Below are positions 32,348 through 44,698 of a DNA stretch of 64,000 nt, piece after piece. The stretch is from Diphasiastrum complanatum (lineage: Eukaryota; Streptophyta; Lycopodiopsida; Lycopodiales; Lycopodiaceae): contig CM055098.1 of assembly GCA_029204225.1 (NCBI GenBank), forward strand, positions 7,342,746-7,406,745, in the 5' to 3' direction. The notes beneath the pieces were generated by a model that worked only from the letters and a program-made list of their open reading frames with translations, made no database searches and had not been told where the DNA came from. Each line of letters begins with the position of its first letter. The stretch's first letter is position 1. Made by a program: the position numbers and the translations under genes.

Positions 32348-32975
32348 ACTGGACTTCTCAACTCTACACTCTTTCAATGATGCTAAAAAGTTTGTCTTTA
32401 CTACAAGTGATGAAGAGTTTAGGATAGATGGAGTTGGTACCACCCCTTTATGTCTAGAATCTTCTAAAAGTATGATTGTCCTTTATGTTCCATCAATGAC
32501 AATGAACTTGCTAAGTGGTGCTCAACTAATGGATAGTGGCTTAGAAGTCAACTTTGAGCCTCGGAGGGTTTGTTCTATCATGATGAATGATAAATGCATT
32601 GCAAGAGGATTTAAACAAGGGAGATTGTTTGAATTGGATGCTAGTGTTGCCATTGTGAGTGCAACTAACAATCTTGGTGACAAGAAGCTTGCAAGGATTG
32701 AGGAGCATCAAAGAGAAGAAGATTTTGAGGATCAACCTCAAAAACCCAAGAGCTCCAAGGAGGACCTCAAAGACAAAGGCCAAATCATTAAATTGGATGC
32801 AATTTTTTTCATTCAAATGTGCATCTTGCAAGGGTGGAGAGCTCCAAGGAGGACCTTAAAGACAAAGGCCAAGTCATCAAATTGGATGCAAATTTTCCAT
32901 GCATGTGTGCAAGATATCTTGCAAGGGTCATTGGAGAGTCTACTAACTTTGGATCCTTCTATTAGTAGACATTAA
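32348..32975 (+). pseudogene. Copia protease / GAG-pre-integrase fragment
   Basis: The plus frame reads STLHSFNDAKKFVFTTSDEE, RIDGVGTTPL, MIVLYVPSMTMNLLSGAQLM, FKQGRLFELDASV, which is the end of a Copia protease and the linker to the integrase. The catalytic D-S-G-A part lies beyond the left junction and is missing. After 32750 a ~100-bp segment (gagctccaaggagga...caaaggcca) is repeated twice. Confidence 0.82.
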
Positions 32976-35340
32976 GTGGCTTGCTTCTTATCTTTAAGAT
33001 TGATGATGTTTAGTACTTTACGTGGATATGACAAAACAATGAAGTTGAATGATTTTCAATCTACATTTGTTGTTGATAAAGCAATCTCATTGGATAACTA
33101 ATGAAACATCATTTGTTTTGAAAATCTTTGGGTCCACATAATTTGTGCATGATCATTTCAATGTAAGGACGAAAGATTATCCTACTTCAATGAAAGTAAT
33201 AATGGTAGTTTTTTGCTCTTCAATTAGAGATTGTAAAATCAACATTTATTCCATCAAAGAAATTGCCAATGGTGGAAATATAATCTTTCATGAGTGAAAG
33301 ACTTGCGCCTGCTTAAGATCCTCTGTCACATACACAACATGCATATGAGAAAGTTACTTAGACAACCAGTTACAGGATCAGATTGAGCTAGAATGTCAAA
33401 AAATTTGAGGGTACTAAAAAATTTCTTCAAAGCTCACTTTTAGGACTAAATAATATTCATCCTTTGAATATGCATACTGCACACAATACAAAGGTTTCAG
33501 GACAAATGCATTGATTGCCTTTAAAATTGACAACCAGTGAATTTTAACTAGGTCTGATAATTTATCAAAATACAAAAACGGATTCAAATTTAGACATTAA
33601 AACTCAAAACAGATAACAGGTGAGTGTATGCTCTCCGATTTACAGATAACAGTCTCAAATCTACACTTTAACAACATTAGCTATGGGGTAAAATAGAGTC
33701 TCTTTTATACATAACAGACTCAAGTTTAACACAAACTTCAAATTTACATCTAAGATATTATTTCTGAAAAATGAAGAGGTTGCTAATAAGAATGTACCCT
33801 TTTAATGAGCAGAGCAAGCAATCTCTTCAAGCTCGCAAGACAGAAAAGGGCTCAGAAATGTGGCATTCTGTGAATAGGCAAATATGCACTTTAGTTTTAA
33901 ATGCATTAAGCCTCAGAATGAATGCAACAGGATGCAATTTCACTGTCAGAAACTGGAATCTATGCATGTCTTATTGGAACAATTGTTGCAATTTCAGTTT
34001 CCCCTACGGAAACTTATTATATAAAAAGTAGCTTCATAGGAATGTAAAACTAGAACTTTACTATTCGATAAAAAGAACACAGCAGACAAGCGTATTTCGT
34101 TTTGTGGCTTCAGTTATTGTAAGTTGACAGCATTGCCAGGTGGCTCGGATGGTACGAACAATATGTTGCATCACTAGCCACAATCCATCAATACAGAATA
34201 TCCCAAAAACCACACAAAAGCCCCAGGTACTTTGATCTGCTTTCTCGTATGCGAATTCATCTTATATTTCATTCGTTTTAACCCATTGCATGAAATAAAC
34301 ACTAGATCTACAAATGGATGCCAAAGGATAAAACAAGCAGACACAAACTGTCCCTCCTACAGTTATTCTAAATCTAAAATATGGTGCACTGGTAGAATAA
34401 GTGTATTAGTAAATCAGACACGCAGATTCATCTTTTGTTTCATTTATTTGAATCCACTGCATGAAAAAAAATTAGCATCTACAAATGGAAGCAATGCACA
34501 TATCAAGCAGAAACAAATTGTACGTCCCTCCTCAACCAGTATTCTGTCCTGGGAATACAACGAGGTGGCAACAAAGGTCTTATAGAGTGGACTAGCAACT
34601 TTCGTGTTTTTTTTTTGGACAGCTTTCCATAAGGCTACGGGTGGAATACAATTTACCCTCCAGTAGTCAAACAAAGAGACACATTAAAAAGTGTCACTCC
34701 GTGCCATGAAGGAAAACACATATGTCGCATCCGCGTATAAGCGCAGATTCATGGCAATCAGACAATAAGCGCCTTAAAAGGATGCTACCACTCCACAAGA
34801 ATAACAAAGAAACAGTCGGATCAAGGTATAAACCGCAATTAGGAGGCCATAACACCCCAAAAAAAAAACCATACATCAGGTTCAAATCTAAAGAATGATA
34901 ATTTTAGTGCAAAACCGTTAATGATAGCAGAGCTAAAATACATAGACATGCAAGGATCCTCTGTATATTCCGGTTACTGGTTCACTGATGCCTTAGCAAG
35001 CATGCATGAACTTGAAATGAAAATTACACAAAAGAAACAACAGGCAGATGCTCATTCTTAGTGATAAGGAGGAAGCTATGCAGGTGCAGGTGACGATCGA
35101 GCCGACACCACGATAGATCCATAGATGCCTGATCGCAAACGAGCGATCACAAACTGGTCGACAGATCAAACCCTAGATGCCTCGAAAAACCCTAATAAGA
35201 AGGAATAGAACTGGGCAAAAAATATATATATAGAAGCTCCTATATAGCTTTCTAGAAACGTCCAAAAAAAAAAAAAACCCCTATCCATAGCAAAGATGGG
35301 TTTTTCTCATCCACATATTACCCATATAGGTTTATAATGT
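32976..35340. other. No recognisable gene; one diverged direct repeat and telo-boxes
   Basis: No family match in either strand. About 34262-34380 and 34432-34545 are diverged direct copies (tttcattcgttttaacccattgcatg against tttcatttatttgaatccactgcatg). Two telo-box strings (aaaccctag near 35168, aaaccctaat near 35194) lie by an A-rich tract; they could mark a promoter, but no coding sequence follows. Confidence 0.4.
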
Positions 35341-35357
35341 ATCAAAAAACCATACAC

Positions 35358-36180
35358 TCACAAAAACATGTTGAATTGAAGCATATAGTAGATCGTTGGC
35401 AAGCTAATTTTGCTACAAAATTCATGCACAGCATAGGTGCCCCATTCTGTTGCAAAAGCTGTTTTGTGGCGGTCTGCAGGTGCAATCTTAACCTGGTTGT
35501 AACCACTAAATTCATCCAGGAAAGTATAAGCTTCCGCTCTAGCAAGGCGATCCAAAATGCTTTCAATAAAAGGTAACGTGTTCTTCGGGTTCACGATGTG
35601 CTTTAGGTAACATGATAACCACATCATCCAATGTATAACGTTTAAAATGTTTGGGCATATCATGCTGTACTACATTTGCTTGTTCCTTTTCGAAAGGACT
35701 TGTCTTGGATCTTCGCTTAGCCTTCTTAGCAGGAATTGATCGTGGAGGTGATGACTTCTGAGACGATGATGTGTTGCTAGAATTCTGACTTGTAGAATCA
35801 TCCTTGACTTTTCCTTTGCCTTTATCCAGTAAGGGTGGCACATTCGCTAAATCAATCTTTTGAGGATGATTTTCCCATTTCAGAACCGTATTATAATGTT
35901 GCTTGGCTTGTTTCTTCGTCATTGACCCTATGATCCTATCTTCCTTCAATATAACTGCTTTGGGCGATTTTATTGTTGGTTCATCAGGAACATTATGCAC
36001 TCCAAATCTGGTTGGATCCATATGATTTAGAATCTGCTCATCCGTAAGTTTTGCATTGTCATCATAAGTCAAGGCATGACTCACAGGTATGAGGTCATCT
36101 TCAATTGGATCTGGTATAGGTTCTGTTGATATCCAAGCTACATTCAGCACATTCAATGGCAAAGTGATTGGTGTATCCAA
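35358..36180 (-). pseudogene. Ty3/Gypsy: protease-RT linker and RT start
   Basis: A 205-codon open frame (36180-35563) holds a hydrophilic Ser/Lys-rich linker (DKGKGKVKDDSTSQNSS, PAKKAKRRSKTSPF). A shifted frame then gives RT strips NTLPFIESILDRLARAEAYT and FLDEFSGYNQVKIAPADRHK, KTAFATEWGTYA. RT stops before the catalytic DD motif at about 35358 and the rest of pol is absent. Confidence 0.85.
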
Positions 36181-36206
36181 GGTTCAATCCAATATAAAAA
36201 TCTCGC

Positions 36207-36955
36207 TCAAATCTGACTGATTATCTTGTTGACACATATATCCTGCTGTACAATCAATCGTTGCAAGAGCTTCATTCTAGTTGACAGTATCCGTTTGAGA
36301 ATCATAATGAACTCCCAAATTTTCTCTGGTCGATCACAAGTATGATTCGTTGTTGATGAATCATCATCCTCTTTTTGAACCACTGGTTTGATAGTCAGGG
36401 TTGCAGGATCAACTTTGACTGCACGTTCACAATTTTTAAAAGTGATTTTCCCGGTACCCCAGTTATGAATTACTTGCGCAACTCGTAACCATGGACGTCC
36501 CAATAAAACTCGGTAGACATTTGGTGCTTCTGATAAGTCCATTACTACAAAAGTAATGATGAACTGTACTCCCGCAATTTTGACAGGTATATCTTCAACC
36601 ATTCCTCGCGGACGAACTGTCGTTTGATCAGCTAGCTTAATGGCAAAAGTCGCAAGCTTGATCTTCATAAGGCCCCATTTTGCACATAGCTTTGTAGAAA
36701 TCAGGTTAACTCCTAAACCACCATCTATCAGAGCTGCTTCCTTAGGAAATTGTCTATGTTGTATCGCCAAGGTGATTTTCTTTTGAGCGGCTCCGACATG
36801 GAGTTAGATTCTTCAAATCCAACACAAAAAAGTGGCTCTTGATGGACTTCTGGTTTTGCTTGAGCTAACTTTTGCGCTAAGACTTCTTTTGCTTTTGGCA
36901 CCAACTTTAGGAACTCTCTTAATGAAATATTATTCTTACTAGATAAAATATTCAT
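36207..36955 (-). pseudogene. Ty3/Gypsy: aspartic protease
   Basis: The minus strand carries the retropepsin-like region with ALIDGGLGVNLIS as active site (D-G-G in place of D-S/T-G, as in several plant Gypsy lineages), then KLADQTTVRPRGMVEDIPVK, FVVMDLSEAPNVYRVLLGRP. A frameshift sits near 36750 between this and the upstream strip. Related to Tat/Athila- or chromovirus-type proteases; lineage not settled. Confidence 0.83.
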
Positions 36956-37327
36956 GAGCAGTTCTTTTGCGGCGCTTCCGGTTCAGTCATTTTGAAGGGT
37001 TATTTATAATGATGCAATTGATCATTCATATTTGTACGTGAATTTCTTGGTGGCTGCAATGGTGAAGAACGAACTTTGATTGTTGCTTTAGTAGCTTCAA
37101 GCTCCTCTTCCTCTTGCAGATGTTTAATCCACTGCCTCATATCCTGATATCTTTTTTTTTTCTATATGAAGATTGGGATAGACTCCAAATGTTGTTGGTA
37201 TATCAGTTAATGGTATATCAGCAGGTACTGGATCCGCCATTGGTTCACTTCTGTGCTCTGGTGACCACCATCAAGGGTACACTTGATTTAATCTGAGCTT
37301 CTAGTCTTCGCTTGATTGTTATCAAAT

Positions 37328-38696
37328 TTACAGGAGCTGTAGCTGGTGGTGGCTTCGGTCTTGCTGGACAGTCTTTATAGCAATGCCCATAACCACAATC
37401 ACACAGAATGGTACGAATTTTTCTTTACTCGGACATTCTGCAATTTTGTGATTTTCTCCACATGCAAAGCATCCAAGTGGTGCTCTGGTCCAGTTTCTAG
37501 AGGCTTGTTGTTGTGCAACAACATAAATAGCATACTGTTCTGAAGATCCACCTTCTTGCTCATTACCATAGTTCCATTGCTCAGCACTTTTGTACGGTTC
37601 TGGTTCCATCAAATTGGCAGGAGGAACGGAGTGCTTTGGTGGGGTAGGTAAGGCTAAACATTTCGGGTATCCAAGAGCAGATTGTCAAGGTCTAGTTGCT
37701 AGATTTCCTCCATACTGTGGTTCTCGATATCCCATTTGGGCATACCGTTGCTGAATTATCCAAGGATTGAAGTTGCAAGAAGCAGTCTCATGATCAGGCG
37801 AATTACACAAATGGCATACACTGATTTCCATTCGTTTTTTCAGTTGAGGAAACTCATTCACTGTGTGACTTCCTGTACAAATAGAACCCCAGATATTTTC
37901 CCTGGTAGGAAAAGTCTTCGCAAACTTCTCAGGTTCTTTGTTCACTTTTTCGTGCAAATCTTCCAATGCTTTGATCTTCTCATCAAATTGCGACTGCAAC
38001 TTTTCCATCTATTTCTGCTGGTTCTTTCAGAGTTTCTCGAACTCATTGAGCATCATTTCTGTAGTAACGTTGGCATTTGTTGATGCAATATTGGTGAATG
38101 TCGTAGTAGTCTGCCCTGCTGTATAAGGCAACATACTGATATTCGGCTCATCATCTGAATCTTTATCCTCCTCCCGAATTGCATCATCCATAGCATTTTG
38201 CAAGAGTGCATACTCATTATGGCGTTTCAGCTCACATCTGATTCATTTAGGTAGACCTGACAAAAACCACATAATCATGGCATTTTCGTTAATCAGCTCA
38301 GGTTTGCACTCAAATCTGAGGCGTTTTACTCGTTCAATGCTCGAACCATTTCCCGCTTTCCCATTTTAATTTTACTTAAAAGTAGGAAAGAGTCTTCCAT
38401 AAACTTCCGAGGTCTGAACCGTGTGATAAGAGCTCTTTTAACAACCTCCCAATCTGTACGCTCAGTTTCTTCTTGATTATAGTACCAATCTTGTACTGTG
38501 CCTGTTAAGGCCATAGAAAAAAACTTAAGTTTATCTTGGGAGAAAATTTTGCCATAGACTTCAAAGGATTCAGCATAGATCTAAAGAAATCTAACTGGAT
38601 CTGTTAACCCATTGTATTTGGGTAGATCCAAACGAGGTGCTCTTCTAACAATGATTGGATTGACTTCTTGAGGAGCACCTCCAAGAGCAGCCATCT
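37328..38696 (-). pseudogene. Ty3/Gypsy: gag with zinc knuckles
   Basis: The start ATG at 38696-38694 region gives MAALGGAPQEV, then PRLDLPKYNGLTDPVRFL, then the retrotransposon gag core (ALTGTVQDWYY, DWEVVKRALITRF, KMGKREMVRALNE) and two zinc knuckles: CHLCNSPDHETASC near 37800 and CFACGENHKIAEC near 37450. Stops at about 38580 and 38240 and several shifts break it. Confidence 0.85.
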
Positions 38697-38699
38697 TCA

Positions 38700-39778
38700 C
38701 AAATTCAAATCAAGCAGACAATGAGATTGGATCTAGATTTTTCAATAAAAACTATCTCAGATCAAATCTGCTAGATCTATTCCACTTTTCAAAAATCTGA
38801 TTTCTATATCGTGAAAAAGATTTTGAAATTCAATCAATCGATACTTCTAAAAAATGAAAAATTTCTCAGAATCCAAATCAAATTGTATCAGATTTGACCC
38901 AAATTTTGACAGAGACTTGATCTAGAAAATTAGAACCTAAAAATAGTACTGGCGAAGGTTCCCTAGGCGAAGATTGGCTCGACGAAGGTTCAATAGTGCT
39001 ATTTTGAGAAAAAAAAATTCTTTGATCAACTTTTCTGACAATTTCTAGGAAAATAACCTTCGTCGACCTCTCAGATTCAAGATTTGACACAGATAAAGCT
39101 ATGGTAAACCCAGCGAAGGTTTCTGACACAAAAATCCACAGTTTCTTCAATTTGGCGAGGGTAAAGATCAAGATTTTCTATGATCTGGACTAGAAGGATC
39201 TTCGCTGAACTCAAAAAATTATTTTACTATGAATAGAATGTTCTAAAAACTCGACGAAGGTTTTGGCGAAGGATCAAGAGTAATACTAGTATTTTTGCAA
39301 AAAAATGACTTTTTTTGACAAAAATATGGCAATATGACAAATGATCTTATGAAAAAACCTTTTATTTTTGGTATTAATCTTTGTCGACCTGGCAGTAGAT
39401 AGATGTGAATCACACCTATGCATAGTGAATCAGACGAAGGTTCTTTTTTTTGTATTTTTAGGGTTTTGATGATTTTTTGGTGTTTTTTGACGATTTTTTT
39501 GATGTTTCTGGAAATCTGTTGGGAAGGATTGTTTGCCCTTCAAACTGAAGGTTTTATGATCAAAACCGAAGGTTTTGCAACTCGGCAAAGGTTTCCTGAA
39601 AGAGGGCAAAAAGTTATCAGCTTTGATGACGATTTTTGTCTCCTTTTGACCAAAATCTGGTATATTTGACCAATTTTTGTTGTTCTTTCTGATATCTCAG
39701 ATCCAAATGGATCTTAAAATTGGTGATCTGAATAGCTTCCCCTGTTCAAACAACCAAAATCACTCAAATCAAGCAAAA
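38700..39778 (-). mobile_element. Leader/LTR region between two Gypsy copies, with recurring GCGAAGGTT motif
   Basis: It lies between the end of one Gypsy integrase (39779) and the gag start of the next (38696), so by position it should hold polypurine tract, LTR and leader. A purine strip (gaacaggggaag on the minus strand, near 39740) is a polypurine candidate. I saw no clear primer-binding site or LTR pair. The octamer cgaaggtt or close variants recur about ten times between 38950 and 39600. Confidence 0.45.
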
Positions 39779-40720
39779 TCACTCCCATATCATACTTTTT
39801 CTTTCGTTGTTCTTGAATTTGCTCCGTAAGTTTTGTGAATTTGAATGAGCTTTAGATAGTTCTTCAATAATCATCAACCTTTCGTTAATATTTTCTACAT
39901 TTGTTCGTTGGGCTTGTATTCGGAAAGTTGGCACCTCAAATTCAATAGATAAGATAGGATGCATACCATACGTAAGAAAATATGGTGTTTGCTTTGTTGT
40001 GATCTTCTCTGTGTTTCGATAAGCCCAGAGAACTGAAGGTAATTTTTGATCCCAATCAGTCGCATGTGCAATAATAATCTTATTCAGTATCGTGCAAAGT
40101 ATTCCGTTTGCTCTCTCAGTTAACCCATTTGCTTTTGGATTATAAGGGGTTGTTTTTCTATGTTCAATCAAAAAATACGTTGTCAACAACCGTATCGTGT
40201 TGTTTAAAAAATGTGTACCACGGTCACTAACTAATTCGAGAGGACAATCATATCTTGTGATTATAGATTTGAATAAGAACGCTGCAACAGTTTTTGCATC
40301 GTTTCGTTTCATCGCTTCTGCTTCTACGTTCTTCGTGGCATAATCTGTCGTAACCAAAATATAACAACACTTACTGTGTCGAGTCACGGGCTTGATTGAA
40401 CTGACAAAGTCAATCCTCCACTTTTCAAATGGTGCAAGAGTTAGGATTGGCATCAACGGCCAATTCATTGTTTTTGTTGGCTTTCTAGATCTCTAGCATG
40501 GATCACACGATCGTATATAATTCGATACATCCTTAAACATAGTTGGCCACCAATACTTGGCAGTCAATATTTTACTAACAGTGTTCTTTAAAGCAAAGGT
40601 TTCATTTGAGTGATAATAGATCAAAGGGAACTTGTTTTGCTGAGTTATGACAACAGGAACTGAGATTGACCCATTTCCATTCAACCAAACCAAATTAGAA
40701 ACTTTTTATGAGTTGAATCT
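39779..40720 (-). pseudogene. Ty3/Gypsy integrase
   Basis: A zinc-binding domain at 40693-40493 (HSNETFALKNTVSKILTAKYWW, SCDPC), then a 229-codon open core: WRIDFVSSIKPV (first Asp), LELVSDRGTHFLN (second Asp), NPKANGLTERANG (Glu), VLWAYRNTEK, PYFLTYG. The catalytic triad is intact in the core; a shift separates the two domains. It belongs to a copy whose gag and RT are not in the window, or is a rearranged part of the element to its left. Confidence 0.9.
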
Positions 40721-41259
40721 TGGAGTACATGTCTCCTAGTAGAGATTTTCATGAGGATTTGAATGCCACCATTCTTTAGAAGTTTGGATTAGTCATTTGA
40801 GAGCTAATTAGGTCATTCTTAGGCTTCTTAAGGTCCTAAAATACACCTTTTAGGTTCAAATCAAGTGTTTTGATGATTTTTTCATCTAGAAATGCAAAAC
40901 TAGTTTCTTTCTATTCTACTCAGTTTTGGATAGGTTTGTGATTGAATATGTCAATGTGATTCAACCTGAATTTAAGAGGATTTATTTGTAAGACATTTGT
41001 GTGTTATAAAGTGCTTTTGGTTCAACATAGGTGGATTCACCCTTCTCGTGAAGTCGAGATCAAGGAGGAGACTAGTTTTCATCAAATCTATAGTAAATTT
41101 GGCTCTAGAAGATAGATCAAGTTCAAGATCACCTTAGATCTTGTTGAGAAATCAGAGAGTGATTCATCTCAGGTCCCAAAGAGAGTGGGATAGCTAGTAG
41201 TGACCATATCTTGTACAATCTATGTTGTTTCTTTGAATCTATCTACCTATCATTGAAGA

Positions 41260-41927
41260 TGGCATCCATAAGTGCCTATCTCTTGGATTCTAGTGATAGA
41301 TTGAACTCTTCAAATTATTTAATTTAGAAGTTAAGAATGGAATCCATCCTTATCATGCAAGATTTGATGGATATTTTGAATGGAGAGGAAGATGAGCCAA
41401 TCCATCCACAAGAAGCAACTAAATACAAGAGAAGGTGCAAGATTGCACTCCATTGTATTAAAATGAATGTTGCAAATGATTTGCTCAAAGAAGTAGGAGC
41501 ATGTACCTCAGCCCAAGAGGCTTGGGAGACTCTTCAAAAGATCTATGAGTCCAAAAATACCTCAAGGTTACTTTCCCTCAAGAACCAAGTTCTTCAATGC
41601 TTCCAAGGGAAGAGTGAGAGTGGACATCAATTTGTTTTGAGAGTAAAAGATTTGAACAAAGAGCTTACTTATGTTGGTGAACCTATTAAAGAGAGTGAGC
41701 TTGTGCAAATAGTTTTGAATGGCTTATGTAGTGATTTTACTAACCTTGTCCAAAGCTATGCTATCATGGGAAACTTGCCTACACTTGAAGACCTTCAAAG
41801 TGTGTTGATGGCCAAGGAGAGTAGGAAGGCTCATATCAAATCAAGGATGGAGAGGCTCTCCATCAATGATGATGAGGTCAATTGGCCATGCACACTTTTT
41901 CGTGATGCAACAACTGTACTATCATAG
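41260..41927 (+). pseudogene. Ty1/Copia gag (family A type)
   Basis: ATG at 41260 gives MASISAYLLDSSDRLNSSNY with a stop in place of the usual Trp codon, then a 196-codon open stretch (ESILIMQDLMDILNGEEDEP, SAQEAWETLQKIYESKNTSR, LTYVGEPIKESELVQIVLNG, NLPTLEDLQSVLMAKESRK). It is cut at about 41927 by sequence of a Gypsy gag on the other strand. The 540 bp upstream (40720-41259) should be its leader, but no primer site was found. Confidence 0.9.
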
Positions 41928-42631
41928 GCTTTCGCCACCCGGATAGCATCCTCTAGTGAGTTAAGGATATTACGTTTGCATTCATTTTGATAGTCAGCAG
42001 ACAGTCCGACAATAAATTGCCATTGTGCTAACTTACGATCAAATAGCGGCACCTTGTCCAAAGAGTCCAAGAACTCTTGGACATGACCGTCCAGTTCTCG
42101 GCTACCCATTTTGCAGTTGATAAACCGAATATACAACTTGGAATCGTCTATCGTGACAAAAGCTTTCCGGAATTCCGTCAGGAATCTAGCCCAAGTCATC
42201 GGTTTCGTGGAAAATTCCCTCCACCAAGAAGAGGCTTTTCCTTCCAAAAACAATAGAACCGATGATATTCGTTTATCCTCTAGGATGTTGTGCAAGCTAA
42301 AACAGCTTGTCCAATGGTTTATCCAGTCTTCAACAACTTCTGAGCGTTTAAACTTTTTATCGCCGGAAAATATTTTCGGTTGGTAGCCCAAGTTGTTAGA
42401 GTTAATAGCTTGCAGTTGATTAAATAGATTTTGCATTTGTTTATCCCGTTGTTTATTGCTTTGATGAAGTTCTAAAACTGCCTTGCCTAAGGTTTGCAAT
42501 AGTTTTTTTGAGTCTAGGGTGTCATCACTGTCGGGTGAGGCCGACTGAATTTTCGTATTTTCCTCATCACTTCCAGGTGATGTCGGGTGAATCTTGGTAG
42601 CACCCCCCTCCAAAATTTCATCAGTATCCAT
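41925..42631 (-). pseudogene. Ty3/Gypsy gag of the element with LTR at 44.2-44.7 kb
   Basis: The minus ATG at 42631-42629 region (MDTDEILEGGATK) opens a clean gag of about 235 codons: Ser/Asp-rich head, coiled-coil-like strip (LHQSNKQRDKQMQNLFNQLQ), then the retrotransposon gag core (VEDWINHWTSCF, LLFLEGKASSWWREF, FLTEFRKAFVTID, RNILNSLEDAIRVAKAYDS). It ends at the 41.93-kb junction, losing zinc knuckle and pol. Confidence 0.9.
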
Positions 42632-43159
42632 TTGCTTGCCAACTGAAAATTAAAAAAACTTCGTTAAGTTAATGCATTCATTGCGTGTATAATAATTGCT
42701 AAACTAAGCAATGTCTACAAAAACCAATTTACAAACTATTCGTGCTCTATTTACCAATTATACCAATGAATCACCAAATGGATCGTTTACGCAATAAAAA
42801 CTGGAATTAAAACGTCAATGCACCGAAAATCTTTTAACTACTATAACCTCAATTAACAATAGCAAAATTTAACTATCAGTTCTTAAAAACTGAAAAATCC
42901 ATGTCGAGAAAGAAATCCACCAATTAAAAAAACTAAAGATGTAAAAACTGGCCTAAAACCTCCCCCCCCCCACACCATGTCTAACCTACATCTAGCATGC
43001 ATAGCTCCAAGTTTTACAAATAAAACTTGAGTTTGGGGGCCACCTACCCCCCTTTCGCACCTCTCCTCGGGCAGCCATCACTCAGTCCCCCGAGCCCCTC
43101 ACACGTCCTTTCCGCACTATCCTCAGCCTTCAAGCCCACGCTCCAGAATAGAAACTAGC

Positions 43160-43305
<146 letters not shown>

Positions 43306-44187
43306 GTGGGCACCATCAGGTGGGAGGAGATAATGAGGAGAGGCGCTCCCCCATCACCTTTTCAAACAAAGTATTTTGTTGCAAATTTCAGGGCGTTTTG
43401 GGAGGACAACTGCTCACAGATTTTCTAGCATGTGTTTAGGAGTTTAGCGGTTTACAGATTGCTATAGGTTCCATTTGCTAGTTTTAAGCATAAGTAAGCT
43501 TCCAAAACAAGATTTGCAGGGTTTTGCCTTCACTGTGTCATGCTGTCAAAATTTTTCAGAAAACCTAGTTTTGCAGGCTATTACAACTACTTTAGCAAAT
43601 AGTCATCAAATCTGAACCCAACCATCCTCCAGAATGGCTTTACAGGCTCCTAACTCTGCAAACAAACAGCTAGTTTGCTAGAAAATGAAGCATAAGCCTG
43701 TGATTTCACAGTAAGCAGCCATGCAAACCTGTCAAACATCACTAGCACTCAACAACCAACAGTTTAGAGTATTTTTGCTTCTATACCAGTCTATTCCCAC
43801 CGATTTAAACCAAACCGGCTTCCAAACAGGCAATAGATAGCATTCAAAATACAATAACCATTTTTTAGAAGAACAAGAAACTGTAGGAAAAATTCTAGCC
43901 TAACCAATAAAGTAACCATTGCTTCACAAAAATGCCAACTAGAGAGTAATCGGCAACAACAGAATTGACACGGAATTCCTTCCAAGAAACCAATTTCGAA
44001 AAGCACAAAAACAAACCAATTATGAGCCTGGTAGTGCACTTACCACACAATCGATTGCAATTCGAAAATTATTTCCAACGGGAGAAAAATTCCACAATTC
44101 CACCGTTTTGTTGCTTACTTTGTCGGATTCTCGAGAAAACATTGAGATTTCCACTGAACACTATCAATGGTAAATCCTGCTTAGACT

Positions 44188-44200
44188 GGCTCTGATACCA
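44188..44200 (-). other. Primer-binding site (initiator tRNA-Met type)
   Basis: Minus strand TGGTATCAGAGCC, immediately after the LTR at 44201-44698. The leader from here to the gag start at 42631 is about 1.55 kb. Confidence 0.85.
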
Positions 44201-44698
44201 ATATAAAGTCCTCACTACAGGATTCAAGCCTAAGCATACCATACAAAGCAACAACACAAGGGAACAGGTGGTGGATAAACCAACCCAAGCAAACCTAGAT
44301 CGAACAGATCTAGCCCCCAAGCTATGGATCAATTTGAGTCATGGAAAGAGGAGTCACACCAGCAGCATGTAGCTACTAATCACAAAATCAAGCATATACT
44401 AGTGAGAGCCCAGCAGGTATACTTATACCCTCCAAGGCCCATGCACCACTAGTAGTGCACTGTGACACCTCACTGGAGACCTCTGCAGCCTATCTGGGCC
44501 ATGTCATCTAGTTCCCCTTATGACTCACTGATAGACCCATACCAACTCCACCACCATATGTTTAGGCCTACAACCATTAATTATGACCATGTACACATAA
44601 GGGCCCCAATTCCCTTATAATCACAATTAACTTACGGGTTGTTGGTCTACCGGTCCCTAGCGTGGACACGCTACCCAAGGCCCGTCCTGGGCATGACA
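44201..44698 (-). mobile_element. LTR (TGTCATGCCC family)
   Basis: On the minus strand it starts TGTCATGCCCAGGACGGGCC at 44698 and ends just before the primer-binding site. A second copy of its 3' part lies at 63693-64000 (landmarks aagcaacacaagggaa, gatctagcccccaa, gtatacttataccct). The two copies differ by many substitutions and a ~20-bp deletion, so they are not a recent pair. Confidence 0.75.

Noticed and set aside
35160-35210. Telomere remnant (aaaccctaa strings)
   Set aside because: Only two non-adjacent copies, too few for a telomere tract. Noted as telo-boxes instead.
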